64,000 bases of DNA, taken from contig NZ_RJKE01000001.1 of the NCBI RefSeq assembly GCF_003751225.1, positions 6,200,001-6,264,000 on the forward strand, in the 5' to 3' direction. Position 1 is the first letter of the stretch; every line of letters begins with the position of its first letter. The DNA comes from Actinocorallia herbida. GTDB lineage: Bacteria > Actinomycetota > Actinomycetes > Streptosporangiales > Streptosporangiaceae. The position numbers were made by a program, and so were the translations under genes. The notes below the pieces were generated by a model. It did not search any database. It was not told the DNA's origin and saw only the letters and a program-made list of their open reading frames with translations. Positions 24,301-32,785 of the stretch are shown piece after piece.

Positions 24301-24326
24301 GGTGCGCGGCCTCCCCTTCGTTCGGA

Positions 24327-25394
24327 TCAACCAGAGGCGACCTCGAAGACCGGCTCCGGCAAGGGTCCACTGTAGGCGGGGCGGGTCAGTGCTTCGTGGA
24401 GGATCGCGGTCACGACGTCGGCGTGGTCGAATCCGCAGAGTTCGGCGGCGGTGACGAAGTTCGACTCGCTCGACAGGCCCGGATTGGTGTTGACCTCCAG
24501 AGCGTACGGCTCGCCGATCCGGGTGACCATGAAGTCGACGCGGGCCAGGCCCCGGCAGCCGAGGCCGTCCCAGAGCTTGACGGCGAAGTGCTCCAGGGCC
24601 GCGAGCGCCACAGGCGTGAGGTCGGCGGGGCGGGTGCGGACGGTACCGGTGCTGTCGGCGTCGAGTTTGGAGGCGGCGTCGTAGAACTCCGCGTCCGGTA
24701 CATCGGTCATCAGCGGCGGCAGGACGAGCAGGCCATCGGGCAACTCCAGGAGCGCGACCGTCACCGGGGTACCCGGTATGTAGTCCTCGATCAGGACGTG
24801 GCCTGAGTCGACCGCCGCGGCCTCTTCCACCGCCGTCCTGAGCCCGTCGAGGGTGTGGACGAGACTCATGCCGACGCTGGACCCGCCGAGCGAGGGCTTG
24901 ACCATGGCCGGGCGGCCCGCCCACTCCCAGGTCCGGCCGTCCCAGACCCGCCACCCGGGCGTCGGAACCTCCAGACCTCGCATGGCTCGCTTGCACAGGA
25001 GCTTGTCGGCGGCCACCGCGGAGGCTGCCACGCCGCTCCCGCAGTAGGGCTTGCGCAGGTAGTCGAGCAGCCCCTGGAGCCGACCGTCTTCGCCGTAGGG
25101 GCCGTGGAGGTTCGACAGCACCACGTCGTAGCCGGCGATACTACGGACGAAGGCGGGCTCGCACGGGTCGAGGATGTCGAAATGCACACCGATCGACTTG
25201 AGCGAGCGGGCCAGCGCGGTGACCGACATCTGCTCGACCGGGCTCTCTGCGATGTAGAGCCGGTCCTCGGTGGAGACTCCTCCGTACACCAGCGCGACGG
25301 ACAGCCCGGCGCATCGCTCCGCCCGCCAGGAGCGGAGGACATGGAGCTGCGCTTCGACTGCGGGCGTATCGGCGGCGATGAGGCGATGGTTCAT
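24327..25394 (-). CDS. D-alanine-D-alanine ligase-like ATP-grasp enzyme
   Basis: A 355-residue ATP-grasp ligase. 'NLHGPYGEDGRLQGLLDYL' matches the Ddl signature HGxxGEDG. 'MVKPSLGGSSVGMS' is the ATP-binding loop, 'VLIEDYIPGTPVTVALLE' the grasp strand, and 'ALEVNTNPGLSSESNFVTA' carries the metal-binding Glu and Asn. Ddl joins two D-Ala residues. About 45 residues precede the usual Ddl start ('LSVALVYGGVSTED'), an N-terminal extension. Side-chain choice (D-Ala, D-Lac, D-Ser or another amino acid) cannot be judged by eye. It overlaps dapF by ATGA. Confidence 0.85.
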   Translation of the reverse strand: MNHRLIAADTPAVEAQLHVLRSWRAERCAGLSVALVYGGVSTEDRLYIAESPVEQMSVTALARSLKSIGVHFDILDPCEPAFVRSIAGYDVVLSNLHGPYGEDGRLQGLLDYLRKPYCGSGVAASAVAADKLLCKRAMRGLEVPTPGWRVWDGRTWEWAGRPAMVKPSLGGSSVGMSLVHTLDGLRTAVEEAAAVDSGHVLIEDYIPGTPVTVALLELPDGLLVLPPLMTDVPDAEFYDAASKLDADSTGTVRTRPADLTPVALAALEHFAVKLWDGLGCRGLARVDFMVTRIGEPYALEVNTNPGLSSESNFVTAAELCGFDHADVVTAILHEALTRPAYSGPLPEPVFEVASG

Positions 25395-26227
25395 GCCAGT
25401 ACTCCTTCGTAGACGACGGTGACGGGCCCGCCGACCCAGAACGTCTCCGGCCGCTGCGCATGCGGACGGACGGTGAGCGGGCTTCCAGACTGGTTGTGGA
25501 CCGCGACCGGGCGGTCGTCGACGAGGCCGTGCCGGCGAGCGACGACGAAGGAAGCCACAGCACCGCTCCCGCACGAGAGGGTCTCGGCTTCGACTCCGCG
25601 CTCATAGGTACGCACCCGAAGTTCGTCGCGCGCCACGGCCTGGACGAAGTCGACGTTCGTGCCGAGCGGAGCGAGCCGCGGGTGGTCGCGCACGGCGCGT
25701 CCTATCCCCTCGACGTCGAGGTCGTCCAGTTCCTCGACAAGAGCGACGAAATGCTCCGTCCCGGTGTGAGCCGGCTCGAAGGTGAGGTGTCGTCCACTGC
25801 GGCCAAGGGTGAGCGGCTCCTGCGGCGTCGTGCCGAGTTCCGCGGTCACTTCGGCATGGCCGCCCGTCACGATCGCCTGGTGTTCGACGCCCGCCATGAC
25901 AAGGCGCAGCGCCGCCGAGGAATCGTCGGGGGCTGCAGCGAATGCGGCGCATCGCAGCGCGTTCCCGCACATGGTCGCGATCGAGCCGTCGGCATTGAAG
26001 CAGGCAACCAGAAGGATGCGGTCTCGGAGTGTTCGCGCGGTGAGTACAAGGCCGTCCGCGCCGATTCCGAGCCGCCGCTCGCAGAGCAGCCGCGCCTTCG
26101 TGGCCCAGTCCCGCTCCAGGTCGGTGGGCTGGACGTCGATCAGAATGAAGTCGTTTCCCGCGCCGTGGAGCTTACGGAACGGGACGGCGTCTTGCGGTGA
26201 CGCCGTTGCTTGCCGCGAGTTCTGCAT
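25391..26227 (-). CDS. Diaminopimelate epimerase-like protein (DapF family)
   Basis: A 278-residue DapF-family protein with both catalytic cysteines in context: 'NADGSIATMCGNALRC' (Cys87) and 'ETLSCGSGAVASFV' (Cys219). The N-terminal 'FRKLHGAGNDFILID' is diagnostic. DapF converts LL- to meso-diaminopimelate, the stem-peptide residue made in the cytosol. The start ATG 26227 lies behind GGAGG. Residues 1-14 form a short extension. The chromosome must have its own dapF, so this copy likely feeds the dedicated pathway, or epimerises a related amino acid. Confidence 0.87.
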   Translation of the reverse strand: MQNSRQATASPQDAVPFRKLHGAGNDFILIDVQPTDLERDWATKARLLCERRLGIGADGLVLTARTLRDRILLVACFNADGSIATMCGNALRCAAFAAAPDDSSAALRLVMAGVEHQAIVTGGHAEVTAELGTTPQEPLTLGRSGRHLTFEPAHTGTEHFVALVEELDDLDVEGIGRAVRDHPRLAPLGTNVDFVQAVARDELRVRTYERGVEAETLSCGSGAVASFVVARRHGLVDDRPVAVHNQSGSPLTVRPHAQRPETFWVGGPVTVVYEGVLA

Positions 26228-26257
26228 ACCGGCCTCCGTTGTTCGACGGTCTTGGCG

Positions 26258-27655
26258 TCAGCCCAGGCGGGCGGTCTCGACCGCTTCCGTCGCGGTGGCG
26301 AGGGCCGGGGCGAGGTCGGCGACGTCTCCGGTGCCCATCAGGACGATCACGTCACCGGGCTTCACCGCCTCCAGGAGCGCATCCGTGGCTTCGGCCAAGT
26401 CCCTCGCGACGGCGCGGACGCGCCTCTGGCGGTCGGCGATCATCGGGAGCAGATGGTCGTGCTCGCCGCCGGTGTAGCGGGTGTGGAGGGGCAGGAGGAC
26501 GGTCTCGTCCGCCGCGGCCAGCGCCAAGGCGATCTCGGTGTACATCGTGGTGACGCGGTGCAGGCCGGAAGGCTGAAAGGCCAGGATGAGGCGTCCCCTG
26601 CATTCGTCGGCGAGCTGCCGCGCCGCTTCGAGGTCGGCGCGGATGGCGGTGGGGTGATGGGCGTAGGAGGTCAGGATGGTGGTTCCGGTATCGAACGTGG
26701 AGTGGGTCAGTCGCCTCTCGACCCCGGCGAAGGTCTCCAGAGCCTGGGCTGCATCAGCCTCCGGGACACCATAGAGACCCGCGACCGTGATCGCGCCGAC
26801 GGCGTTCAGCGCCTGCTCCTCACCCAGGACGGGGAAGGTGAAGGTGACGCCGGAGGTAAGGGCCACGACGGAGCCGGCCCGGCCGCTCTCGATGCGTTGG
26901 ATGCGCATGTCGGCTGCCGCGGTCCGGCCGTAGGTGGTGATGTGCGGGCTGCCGCCGATGCCCAAGAGCCTGTGGCGCAGCATCATCGCACCGCCGTCGT
27001 CCCCGCACAGGACCAGCTGGGTGTCCTCGCCCAGGTGACGACCCCACTGCTCGAAGGCGTCGACCAGTTCGCCGTACCTGCCGTTGTAGTTCTCCAGGTG
27101 GTCGGCGTCTAGGTTGAGGACGAGCGCGATCGGCGGTGAGGTGAGCAGGAACGACCGGTCGCTCTCGTCGACTTCGGCGACCCCGGCCTCTCGGATGGAC
27201 CATCGGGCCGCCTCCATGCCGATGGGGCTGCCGCCGATCGCCCAGGTCGGGTCAAGGCCGCTCCGCAGGAGGATGTGGGCGAGCATCGCCGTGGTGGTGG
27301 TCTTGCCGTGGGTGCCGGTGACGGCGGTCCAGTTGTGGTCCGCCAGCACCAGGTCGAGCGCCTGTGCCCGGTGGACGACGGGGATCCCCTGCACCTTGGC
27401 CGCCGACACTTCGACGTTGGTCTCTTCGATCGCCGTGCTCCGGACGACGACGGTCCGGCCGTCCACATGGTGCGCCGCGTGGCCGCCACGAGAGGCGTCC
27501 GAGCCGGTCACCGTCGTGCCCGCACCGCGCAGCAGTGTGGCGAGCGGTGCCATGCCGAGGCCACCTATGCCCACCAGGTGCGGCCGGGACAGATCGACGT
27601 CGGCAACGGCCTGTGGTCTGCCACCCGGCCAGGGCATTCTTCGGGTTTCGGTCAT
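26258..27655 (-). CDS. MurC-like ligase (UDP-MurNAc-L-Ala ligase family)
   Basis: A 465-residue Mur ligase starts at ATG 27655 behind GAAGGG. 'HLVGIGGLGMAPLATLL' is the GxGGxGM Rossmann start specific to MurC/Mpl, and 'AVTGTHGKTTTTAML' is the ATP loop. 'NLDADHLENY' and 'SYAHHPTAIRADLEAAR' match the catalytic and C-terminal MurC motifs. MurC attaches L-Ala to UDP-MurNAc. With MurF, Ddl and DapF homologues nearby but no MurD or MurE, the set does not reproduce the normal stem-peptide pathway. Confidence 0.87.
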   Translation of the reverse strand: MTETRRMPWPGGRPQAVADVDLSRPHLVGIGGLGMAPLATLLRGAGTTVTGSDASRGGHAAHHVDGRTVVVRSTAIEETNVEVSAAKVQGIPVVHRAQALDLVLADHNWTAVTGTHGKTTTTAMLAHILLRSGLDPTWAIGGSPIGMEAARWSIREAGVAEVDESDRSFLLTSPPIALVLNLDADHLENYNGRYGELVDAFEQWGRHLGEDTQLVLCGDDGGAMMLRHRLLGIGGSPHITTYGRTAAADMRIQRIESGRAGSVVALTSGVTFTFPVLGEEQALNAVGAITVAGLYGVPEADAAQALETFAGVERRLTHSTFDTGTTILTSYAHHPTAIRADLEAARQLADECRGRLILAFQPSGLHRVTTMYTEIALALAAADETVLLPLHTRYTGGEHDHLLPMIADRQRRVRAVARDLAEATDALLEAVKPGDVIVLMGTGDVADLAPALATATEAVETARLG

Positions 27656-27734
27656 TGTTTGCCCTTCAGGAATGAGTCCGCGCGCCTGGACCCGCGCGGA
27701 CTCGGGGAGCTTCTGATGTCCAGGACGGGGGCTT

Positions 27735-28160
27735 TCAGTGCTGGGCCGGCGTCGGAGCCGATCGCCGCGCCAGAAGTTCCGCCAGCTCGTCGATACGGTC
27801 GGCGGGGAAGTAGAGGACGGACTCGGGTCGCAGGCCGGTCGGTTCCAGGACGGACGCTGCGGCCCACTGCGCGTCGCGCAGGTCATGGGCGATACCCAGG
27901 AGCAGCTGCAGGTCCGGCGTCGGCATGCCCAGGTAGGCGAAGCCGTCGAAGTAGGTCGCGCGCCGGAACCGCTCGGCCGGAGAGAGGGCCGCCCCGCCGA
28001 GCGCGTAGAAGTCTCCGGTGTCCTCGCAGCACTCGATGGTGTCCAGACCGGTCGCCCACAGGGCTTGGACCAGCCCGGCCATCTGTACGTCGATCTCGAC
28101 GCGGCGACCGTCAGGCCGCCGCATGGGCCGGGTCGGATGAATCTGATATCGCGCAGGCAT
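27735..28160 (-). CDS. Hypothetical protein, first gene of the mur-like operon
   Basis: A 141-residue protein starting at ATG 28160. It contains 'VQALWATGLDTIECCEDTG', followed by 'FDGFAYLGMPTPDLQLLLGI' and a C-terminal helical stretch ('RIDELAELLARRSAPTPAQ'). The double Cys and acidic surroundings could bind a metal, though this is speculative. I do not recognise the family. It is the promoter-proximal gene on the minus strand and lies downstream of the 28295-28315 palindrome, so it is probably co-regulated with the ligases. Confidence 0.65.
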   Translation of the reverse strand: MPARYQIHPTRPMRRPDGRRVEIDVQMAGLVQALWATGLDTIECCEDTGDFYALGGAALSPAERFRRATYFDGFAYLGMPTPDLQLLLGIAHDLRDAQWAAASVLEPTGLRPESVLYFPADRIDELAELLARRSAPTPAQH

Positions 28161-28294
28161 GTGTCGACCCTTCGGGGAACGCCGTTCGTCAGGTATGTGG
28201 CCGCCCCCCTCTGCTGGTTGAGGTGGGCAGCCCGTCTCCTTGCCGCAAGCATGCTGCGGACGGCGGCCTCTGCTCATTCGAAGGAGAAATAGTC

Positions 28295-28315
28295 GATATT
28301 CCAAGCTGGAATATC
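28295..28315. promoter_or_regulatory. Perfect 9-bp-arm palindrome, probable operator
   Basis: GATATTCCA (28295-28303) and TGGAATATC (28307-28315) are exact inverted arms around AGC. This is strikingly AT-rich against its surroundings. It sits in the divergent promoter between the mur-like operon (first start 28160) and the TPR regulator (28389), the natural position for control of both transcripts. Confidence 0.6.
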
Positions 28316-28388
28316 TTCAGCCCGGGTGACGTACCGTCCGCTTAGACTGGCGTTCGGTGATTGCAGGGAGTTTCTTGCGGGAGGTCGG

Positions 28389-29882
28389 GTGCAAAACGGT
28401 TCAAAATCGCGCGCTCGGTGCCGTTGCGGCATAGTCCTGGCGCGCGACAACTCGGCCCAACTGTGCGCGTCGTGCCAGCGGACGCGACGGGACCTGCTGC
28501 AAGCCGCACCGTTGGTTCCACCGGCGTTCTGGGAGCACCCGTCGATCGTCTCGGCGGTCACCGCCCGACACTTCGGGCAGCTCATCCACGCCTTCCGGCA
28601 CCACCCGGATCATGTGCGGCCCATCCCCCAGGCCACGGTCGCCCGCTGGCTGCACGTCACACAGGCGACGATCTCCAAGGCGGAGAACGGGCGACGTCCC
28701 CTCACCGACCTCGCGCGCCTCACGTCCTGGGCCGGACTGCTCGCCGTGCCGAGACATCTCCTCTGGTTTTCGCCTTCACCCGAAACCCGGGAGGAACTCT
28801 CCCACGGCATCATGGAGGCCGAGGCTTCTGAAAGTGGGGATCAGATGCGCAGGCGCGAATTCATCGCATTCTCCGGGACGACCGTGGCGGCCATGTCGAG
28901 CGACCTTCTCTCAGCACTGGACGCCGCCCAGTCCCCCGACCGGGTCTCCATCGAGCACATCGAACAGATCGACCAGGCAGCCGCCCTCTTCTCCCAGCTC
29001 GACCACACCTACGGCGGGGCGCCCGTCCGCCAAGCCGTCACCACCCACCTCAAGTGGGCCATCGGACTCCTCGACAACTCCTGCCCCGTCTCGCTACGAG
29101 GCGAGCTGTTCTCCTCCGTCGGCCGCCTCTCTCTGACCTGCGGGTGGATGGCCTTCGACGCCTACGCCCACGACCACGCCTCCGCGATGCTCAAGTACGG
29201 ACTCGCCTGCGCCGAAGAGGCAGACGACTGGCACCTCAGGGCGAAGGCCCTCTCCCACCTCGCCCGCCAGCAGGTGTGGTGCAACGACCCCGACGGAGCC
29301 CTCACCCACATCGACCTGGCCCTCATCACCTCCCCGAAGGGAACGATCACCGCGACAGAACGCGCAATGCTCCACACCGCCCGCGCCCGTGCTCTGGCCC
29401 GGCGTGCCCTTCTCGGCGACGCCGACTCCATCGAGGGCGCCTTGCGCGCCATCGGAGATGCCGACGACGCGTTCTCCCACTCCGACCCCGCCACGGACCC
29501 CTCATGGATGTCGTACTACGACCAGGCCCAGCACGTCGGAGACACCGGGCACGCGCTCTTCGACCTGGAGACCGCTCCCTCCGGAGGCTCCTTGGGCGCG
29601 CGGACCCGGTTGGCGGAGGCCGCCTCACTCCACACGGACGCCTACGCCCGCTCGCGCGCCATCTCCACCACGAAACTGGCCACGCTCTTGATGCTGACCG
29701 GCGATCCCGACGAAGCTTCCCAGGTCGCCGTGTCGATGCTTCCCGACGCGGGCCGTATCAAGTCCCGCCGTGCCATGTCCGATCTCGCGGAACTCTCCCG
29801 GGCCGCCCTGCCTCACACACGGCGATCCGCGGTCGCAGATCTGCGTGAGCAGATCGTCGGCATCGCCCGTCGGGCCAGCTGA
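28389..29882 (+). CDS. XRE-type regulator with TPR-like C-terminal domain
   Basis: The protein has about 497 residues from GTG 28389, which is preceded by GGGAGG; the frame is open upstream to 28326. A zinc-ribbon-like pair ('CRCG', 'CASC') near residues 12-30 is followed by a helix-turn-helix ('HVTQATISKAENGRRPL') and, from residue 170 on, by helical repeats resembling TPRs. The domain order is that of actinobacterial regulators often found beside biosynthetic genes. It is divergent to the mur-like operon, sharing the 28295-28315 palindrome. It is followed at 3 bp by an APH gene, so it likely controls this cluster. Confidence 0.78.
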   Translation: MQNGSKSRARCRCGIVLARDNSAQLCASCQRTRRDLLQAAPLVPPAFWEHPSIVSAVTARHFGQLIHAFRHHPDHVRPIPQATVARWLHVTQATISKAENGRRPLTDLARLTSWAGLLAVPRHLLWFSPSPETREELSHGIMEAEASESGDQMRRREFIAFSGTTVAAMSSDLLSALDAAQSPDRVSIEHIEQIDQAAALFSQLDHTYGGAPVRQAVTTHLKWAIGLLDNSCPVSLRGELFSSVGRLSLTCGWMAFDAYAHDHASAMLKYGLACAEEADDWHLRAKALSHLARQQVWCNDPDGALTHIDLALITSPKGTITATERAMLHTARARALARRALLGDADSIEGALRAIGDADDAFSHSDPATDPSWMSYYDQAQHVGDTGHALFDLETAPSGGSLGARTRLAEAASLHTDAYARSRAISTTKLATLLMLTGDPDEASQVAVSMLPDAGRIKSRRAMSDLAELSRAALPHTRRSAVADLREQIVGIARRAS

Positions 29883-29884
29883 CG

Positions 29885-30766
29885 GTGGACATCGAAGCGG
29901 TGGTGGCGCAGGCGCGCAGACACGCCGGGCTCGCCGCCTCGCGGACGACGCTGATTCACCGCGGGGAGAACATCCTTGTCGGCGCCGACGATGCCGTCAT
30001 CCGCATCGGACGGGTCGGCGAAGTCCCCGGGACCACGCGCGAGGTGGCGTTCGCCCGCTGGCTCGAAGAACGCAAGATTCCCGCAGTCCGCCCCCTCCCG
30101 ATTGAACAGCCCATCGAGGTCGAAGGCCACCCCGTCACCTTCTGGGAGAGGCTCCCCGCGCACCGGCAGGCCCGGCCCGCAGAGATCGGCGAAGCACTGC
30201 GCAGGCTCCACGCGGCAGCCGCACCCGACATCGGCCTACCTCGGCTCGACCCGTTCGCCCGACTACCCCAGCGCATCTCCGCCGCCACCACTTTGACCGA
30301 CGACGACCGCAGATGGCTCACCACCCGCCTCTCCACCCTTCGCGAACAGTGGAACCGCCAAGGCCTCGACGCCGTGCCCCACTCGGTCATCCACGGCGAC
30401 ATCTGGGCCGGCAACGTCGTCGTCCTTCATGGAACCAGCATCCCGATCATGCTCGACTTCGAGCGCTGCTCCGTCGGCCCCGCCGCCTGGGACCTCACCT
30501 CCATAGCGATCAAGCGCACCTCCTTCGCCTGGATCACCGACGACGAATACATGGAGTTCACCAGCGCCGTCGGCGACGATGTCACCGCCTCGCCCCACTA
30601 CGATCTGCTCCGCGACGTCCGGGAACTCCGCATGACCTGCTACCTCGGGCAGCACGCCGCCGAGAACCCCGGAACGCCCGCCGCTCAAGAGGCCGAGTTG
30701 CGCCTTCAGTGCCTGCGAGGAACGCACGGCCCCAGGCCCTGGCCCTGGACACCAGCCGCGACGTAG
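29885..30766 (+). CDS. APH-fold phosphotransferase, second copy in the cluster
   Basis: This 293-residue protein starts at GTG 29885, directly after the regulator. 'SVIHGDIWAGNVVVL' is Brenner's motif with catalytic Asp and metal-binding Asn, and 'IPIMLDFERCSVGPAAWDL' holds the second metal-binding Asp. 'NILVGADDAVIRIGRVGEV' looks like the N-lobe nucleotide-binding strands. It is more standard than the 21362-22255 protein and only distantly like it. The target could be a pathway intermediate or an antibiotic; the sequence cannot decide. Confidence 0.78.
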   Translation: MDIEAVVAQARRHAGLAASRTTLIHRGENILVGADDAVIRIGRVGEVPGTTREVAFARWLEERKIPAVRPLPIEQPIEVEGHPVTFWERLPAHRQARPAEIGEALRRLHAAAAPDIGLPRLDPFARLPQRISAATTLTDDDRRWLTTRLSTLREQWNRQGLDAVPHSVIHGDIWAGNVVVLHGTSIPIMLDFERCSVGPAAWDLTSIAIKRTSFAWITDDEYMEFTSAVGDDVTASPHYDLLRDVRELRMTCYLGQHAAENPGTPAAQEAELRLQCLRGTHGPRPWPWTPAAT

Positions 30767-30797
30767 TGGCGATCTGGTCGGCGGGATGGCCGCTCAA

Positions 30798-31186
30798 CTA
30801 CGCGGGTGTCCGAAACAGGTTGGGGGCGACGACGAGCTGCTGGATCCGGAAATACCGCGTGACCTCGTGCAGCGGGCTGGCCGACTTCTGCACCTGACGA
30901 AGGCCGGTCCCCCTCCTGCCCCGCCATTCGACGTACATGCCGGCGATGTCCCGGACCGAGACCAGGAGTCGTCGGGCTCGACCACGGCGTCGCAAGTCTG
31001 GCATCAGGCGCGCATGTCGTCCGACGAGGGCATCTGCTTACCGTGTTCTCTCTAGAAGATCTTGATCGCGTTGTGCCATCCGGCCGCGGCGGCGAGCGAC
31101 TCGGCGGTAGGGCCCGCCTCTATCGGGATCTCGCGCAGCCGAAGACCGAGCGCCTGGCGCGCGGCGAGAACGTTGGAGACAGGCAT
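30798..31186 (-). pseudogene. Decayed XRE-DUF5753 regulator
   Basis: The N-terminal piece (31186-31052) has the start of the regulator family, 'MPVSNVLAARQALGLRLREI', and 'AAAAGWHNAIKIF', where the HTH stops prematurely. A second piece (31004-30798) in another frame matches the DUF5753 start: 'MYVEWRGRRGTGLRQVQKSA' and 'EVTRYFRIQQLVVAPNLFRT'. Most of the HTH and the DUF5753 body are missing. In actinomycetes the intact gene normally pairs with a DUF6879 protein, present intact next door. Confidence 0.7.
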
Positions 31187-31199
31187 CGAGGAAACGGGT

Positions 31200-31724
31200 T
31201 CACCGGATGAGTCGGAAGGCGGAGTGGTCGGTGCCACGTTCCCAGACAGCCTCGAAGGCCTCCGCGCACAGGCGGACGGCTGCGGCATCGGTCGAGACTT
31301 CGCCGGCCTGGACCGTGCCGTCGCCCGCGAAGTGGTTCCACTGGACGACCGCGTCGTCAAAGAGCCAGAAGTCCGTTCCCGGCAGGGCCAGGTCCGCAGC
31401 GCCACGTCGTGGAAGCCAGCGCACCAACTCGCCCGCCGCGAGGTTCGTGGAGGACGTCACGGCATGCTCGTACGCGATGTAGTCGGTCACGGGCTCCGAG
31501 ACGATCCGCGCACGGCGCACGACGACGCCCCGTGAAAGCAGCTCAGCGAGGATGTCCTTCCACATGGCCTCACGCTCCGCGCGGTCGAACGATTCTCCCT
31601 TCAGCCAGAGATCGTAGGACGGGTCGCTGACCGCGTAGACGTCGCGCATCTCCAGGTGGACCGCCGAGCGCGCCGACGCCGCGAGGAGGTCCGTAAACTC
31701 CTCAAGCGTCGTGGACGCCGTCAA
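31200..31724 (-). CDS. DUF6879 family protein
   Basis: A 174-residue protein with the DUF6879 core: 'SVHLEMRDVYAVSDPSYDLW' is followed by 'RRARIVSEPVTDYIAYEHAV', 'AAGELVRWLPRRGAADLALP' and 'DFWLFDDAVVQWNHFAGDG'. I place the start at TTG 31724 because AAGGAGG is at 31733-31739. DUF6879 genes commonly sit with XRE-DUF5753 regulators; the molecular role is unknown to me. Here its partner (30798-31186) is a pseudogene, so this gene may be an orphan. Confidence 0.75.
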   Translation of the reverse strand: MTASTTLEEFTDLLAASARSAVHLEMRDVYAVSDPSYDLWLKGESFDRAEREAMWKDILAELLSRGVVVRRARIVSEPVTDYIAYEHAVTSSTNLAAGELVRWLPRRGAADLALPGTDFWLFDDAVVQWNHFAGDGTVQAGEVSTDAAAVRLCAEAFEAVWERGTDHSAFRLIR

Positions 31725-31935
31725 GCCGGACCTCCTTGAAGTCCTTGCCGAAAAACTCTAGAGCCATGGCCGTCTCCCAATTCGGGTGCGCAGGAATGCT
31801 CGCTCGCCAGCGTGGCGCAGCCGACCCAAGAAACCAAGACGATCGGCGAATTCAGCCTATTTATCCATTTCAGACAGGCTTCCGGTTCTTCATGATCCGC
31901 TATTTCAGATCAACGCTGGTCGGCGGAGGCGGGCA

Positions 31936-31949
31936 GCAGTTTTTCTGCC
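31936..31949. promoter_or_regulatory. 14-bp motif GCAGTTTTTCTGCC, first copy
   Basis: This sequence is repeated exactly at 33097-33110. It can form a CAG/CTG hairpin, or it may be a dyad recognised by a regulator. It lies about 60 bp upstream of the ATG at 32007, at promoter distance. The second copy is at a similar distance from the XRE gene. I see no further copies in the window. Confidence 0.45.
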
Positions 31950-32006
31950 AGTGGGCGGAGACCTCCGGTTTAGCTTCCGCGTAATGAATCGACTGCGGAG
32001 GGCGAC

Positions 32007-32282
32007 ATGTCGCGACTGGAGTATCTGGAGGATCTCGGCCGGGAGCTGGCCGGGCTGGGAGTAGGGGCCCGGGTGGTGAGCGGAGAGGTGCCCGTCCTGC
32101 GTGTGGAGAATCCGGGGCCACCGGTGCTCGACGAGGTGGTCGGGTGCGAGTTCGGGCCGGGAGGCGCGCTCTGGTTCTTCTGGGTGGGGGCCGGGGTCCT
32201 GCTCGCTCCCGTCGGGGAAGTGGGCGCGGCGCGGGAGCGGGTCGCGCTGGTACTCGCTATGGCCGAAGGGGCGGAGTCGTGA
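32007..32282 (+). CDS. Small hypothetical protein
   Basis: A 91-residue protein beginning 'MSRLEYLEDLGRELAGLGVG'. The centre ('CEFGPGGALWFFWVGAGVLL') is strongly aromatic and hydrophobic, perhaps a single beta-hairpin or short membrane segment. The C-terminus is an Ala/Glu helix. Proteins of this style occur with GHKL ATPases in actinomycete genomes, though I cannot name the family. It overlaps the next gene by GTGA and is probably co-translated. Confidence 0.65.
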   Translation: MSRLEYLEDLGRELAGLGVGARVVSGEVPVLRVENPGPPVLDEVVGCEFGPGGALWFFWVGAGVLLAPVGEVGAARERVALVLAMAEGAES

Positions 32283-32785
32283 GCCGCTGGCGGAGAGAAC
32301 GGGAGCCCCGGCGCGCGAGCTCCGGCCGGTGGATCGGGGACCGGCGGTTCGCGCTCGGCGAGCGCAGGGTCGCGGACGTCCAGAGATGGGCGCTCTCCCT
32401 GCTGGACGACGAGTGCGGCGGACGGGACGACCTCGCGATCGTGCTCGGCGAACTCGTCGGCAACGTCGTCGTGCACGGGGGCGGCGGCACGATCACCGTC
32501 ATCCTCATGCACGGCCGCGACGGACTGGTGGGCAGCCTCATCCACCACAAGCCGCCGATCTCGTGGGAACCGCAGATCCCCGACGCGGTGGGCGACGAGA
32601 TCTCCGCGCTTCTGGAGATCTCGATGGAGATCGACGACACGTTGATCGAGGGTCTCGCCGACGGCGGGCGGGGCCTCTTCTGCGTCGCCGCCCTCACCGC
32701 AGGAAAGCTGGAGACCTACCGCAACGCCGACTGCAGCGTCCTGCGCTGGATCCACTCCGAATGCCGCTGCGGGCGGCGGACATGA
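32279..32785 (+). CDS. GHKL ATPase, RsbW-like anti-sigma-factor-type kinase
   Basis: The 168-residue protein starts at GTG 32279, overlapping the preceding stop. It has the N-box of HATPase_c proteins in 'IVLGELVGNVVVHGGGGTIT' (Glu, Asn and His in place) and a later glycine-rich lid ('LADGGRGLFCVAAL'). Actinomycetes have many such stand-alone RsbW-like ATPases, thought to bind sigma factors or anti-sigma antagonists. The G1 Asp box is not obvious, so binding rather than activity may be the role. The next gene overlaps by ATGA. Confidence 0.72.
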   Translation: MSRWRREREPRRASSGRWIGDRRFALGERRVADVQRWALSLLDDECGGRDDLAIVLGELVGNVVVHGGGGTITVILMHGRDGLVGSLIHHKPPISWEPQIPDAVGDEISALLEISMEIDDTLIEGLADGGRGLFCVAALTAGKLETYRNADCSVLRWIHSECRCGRRT

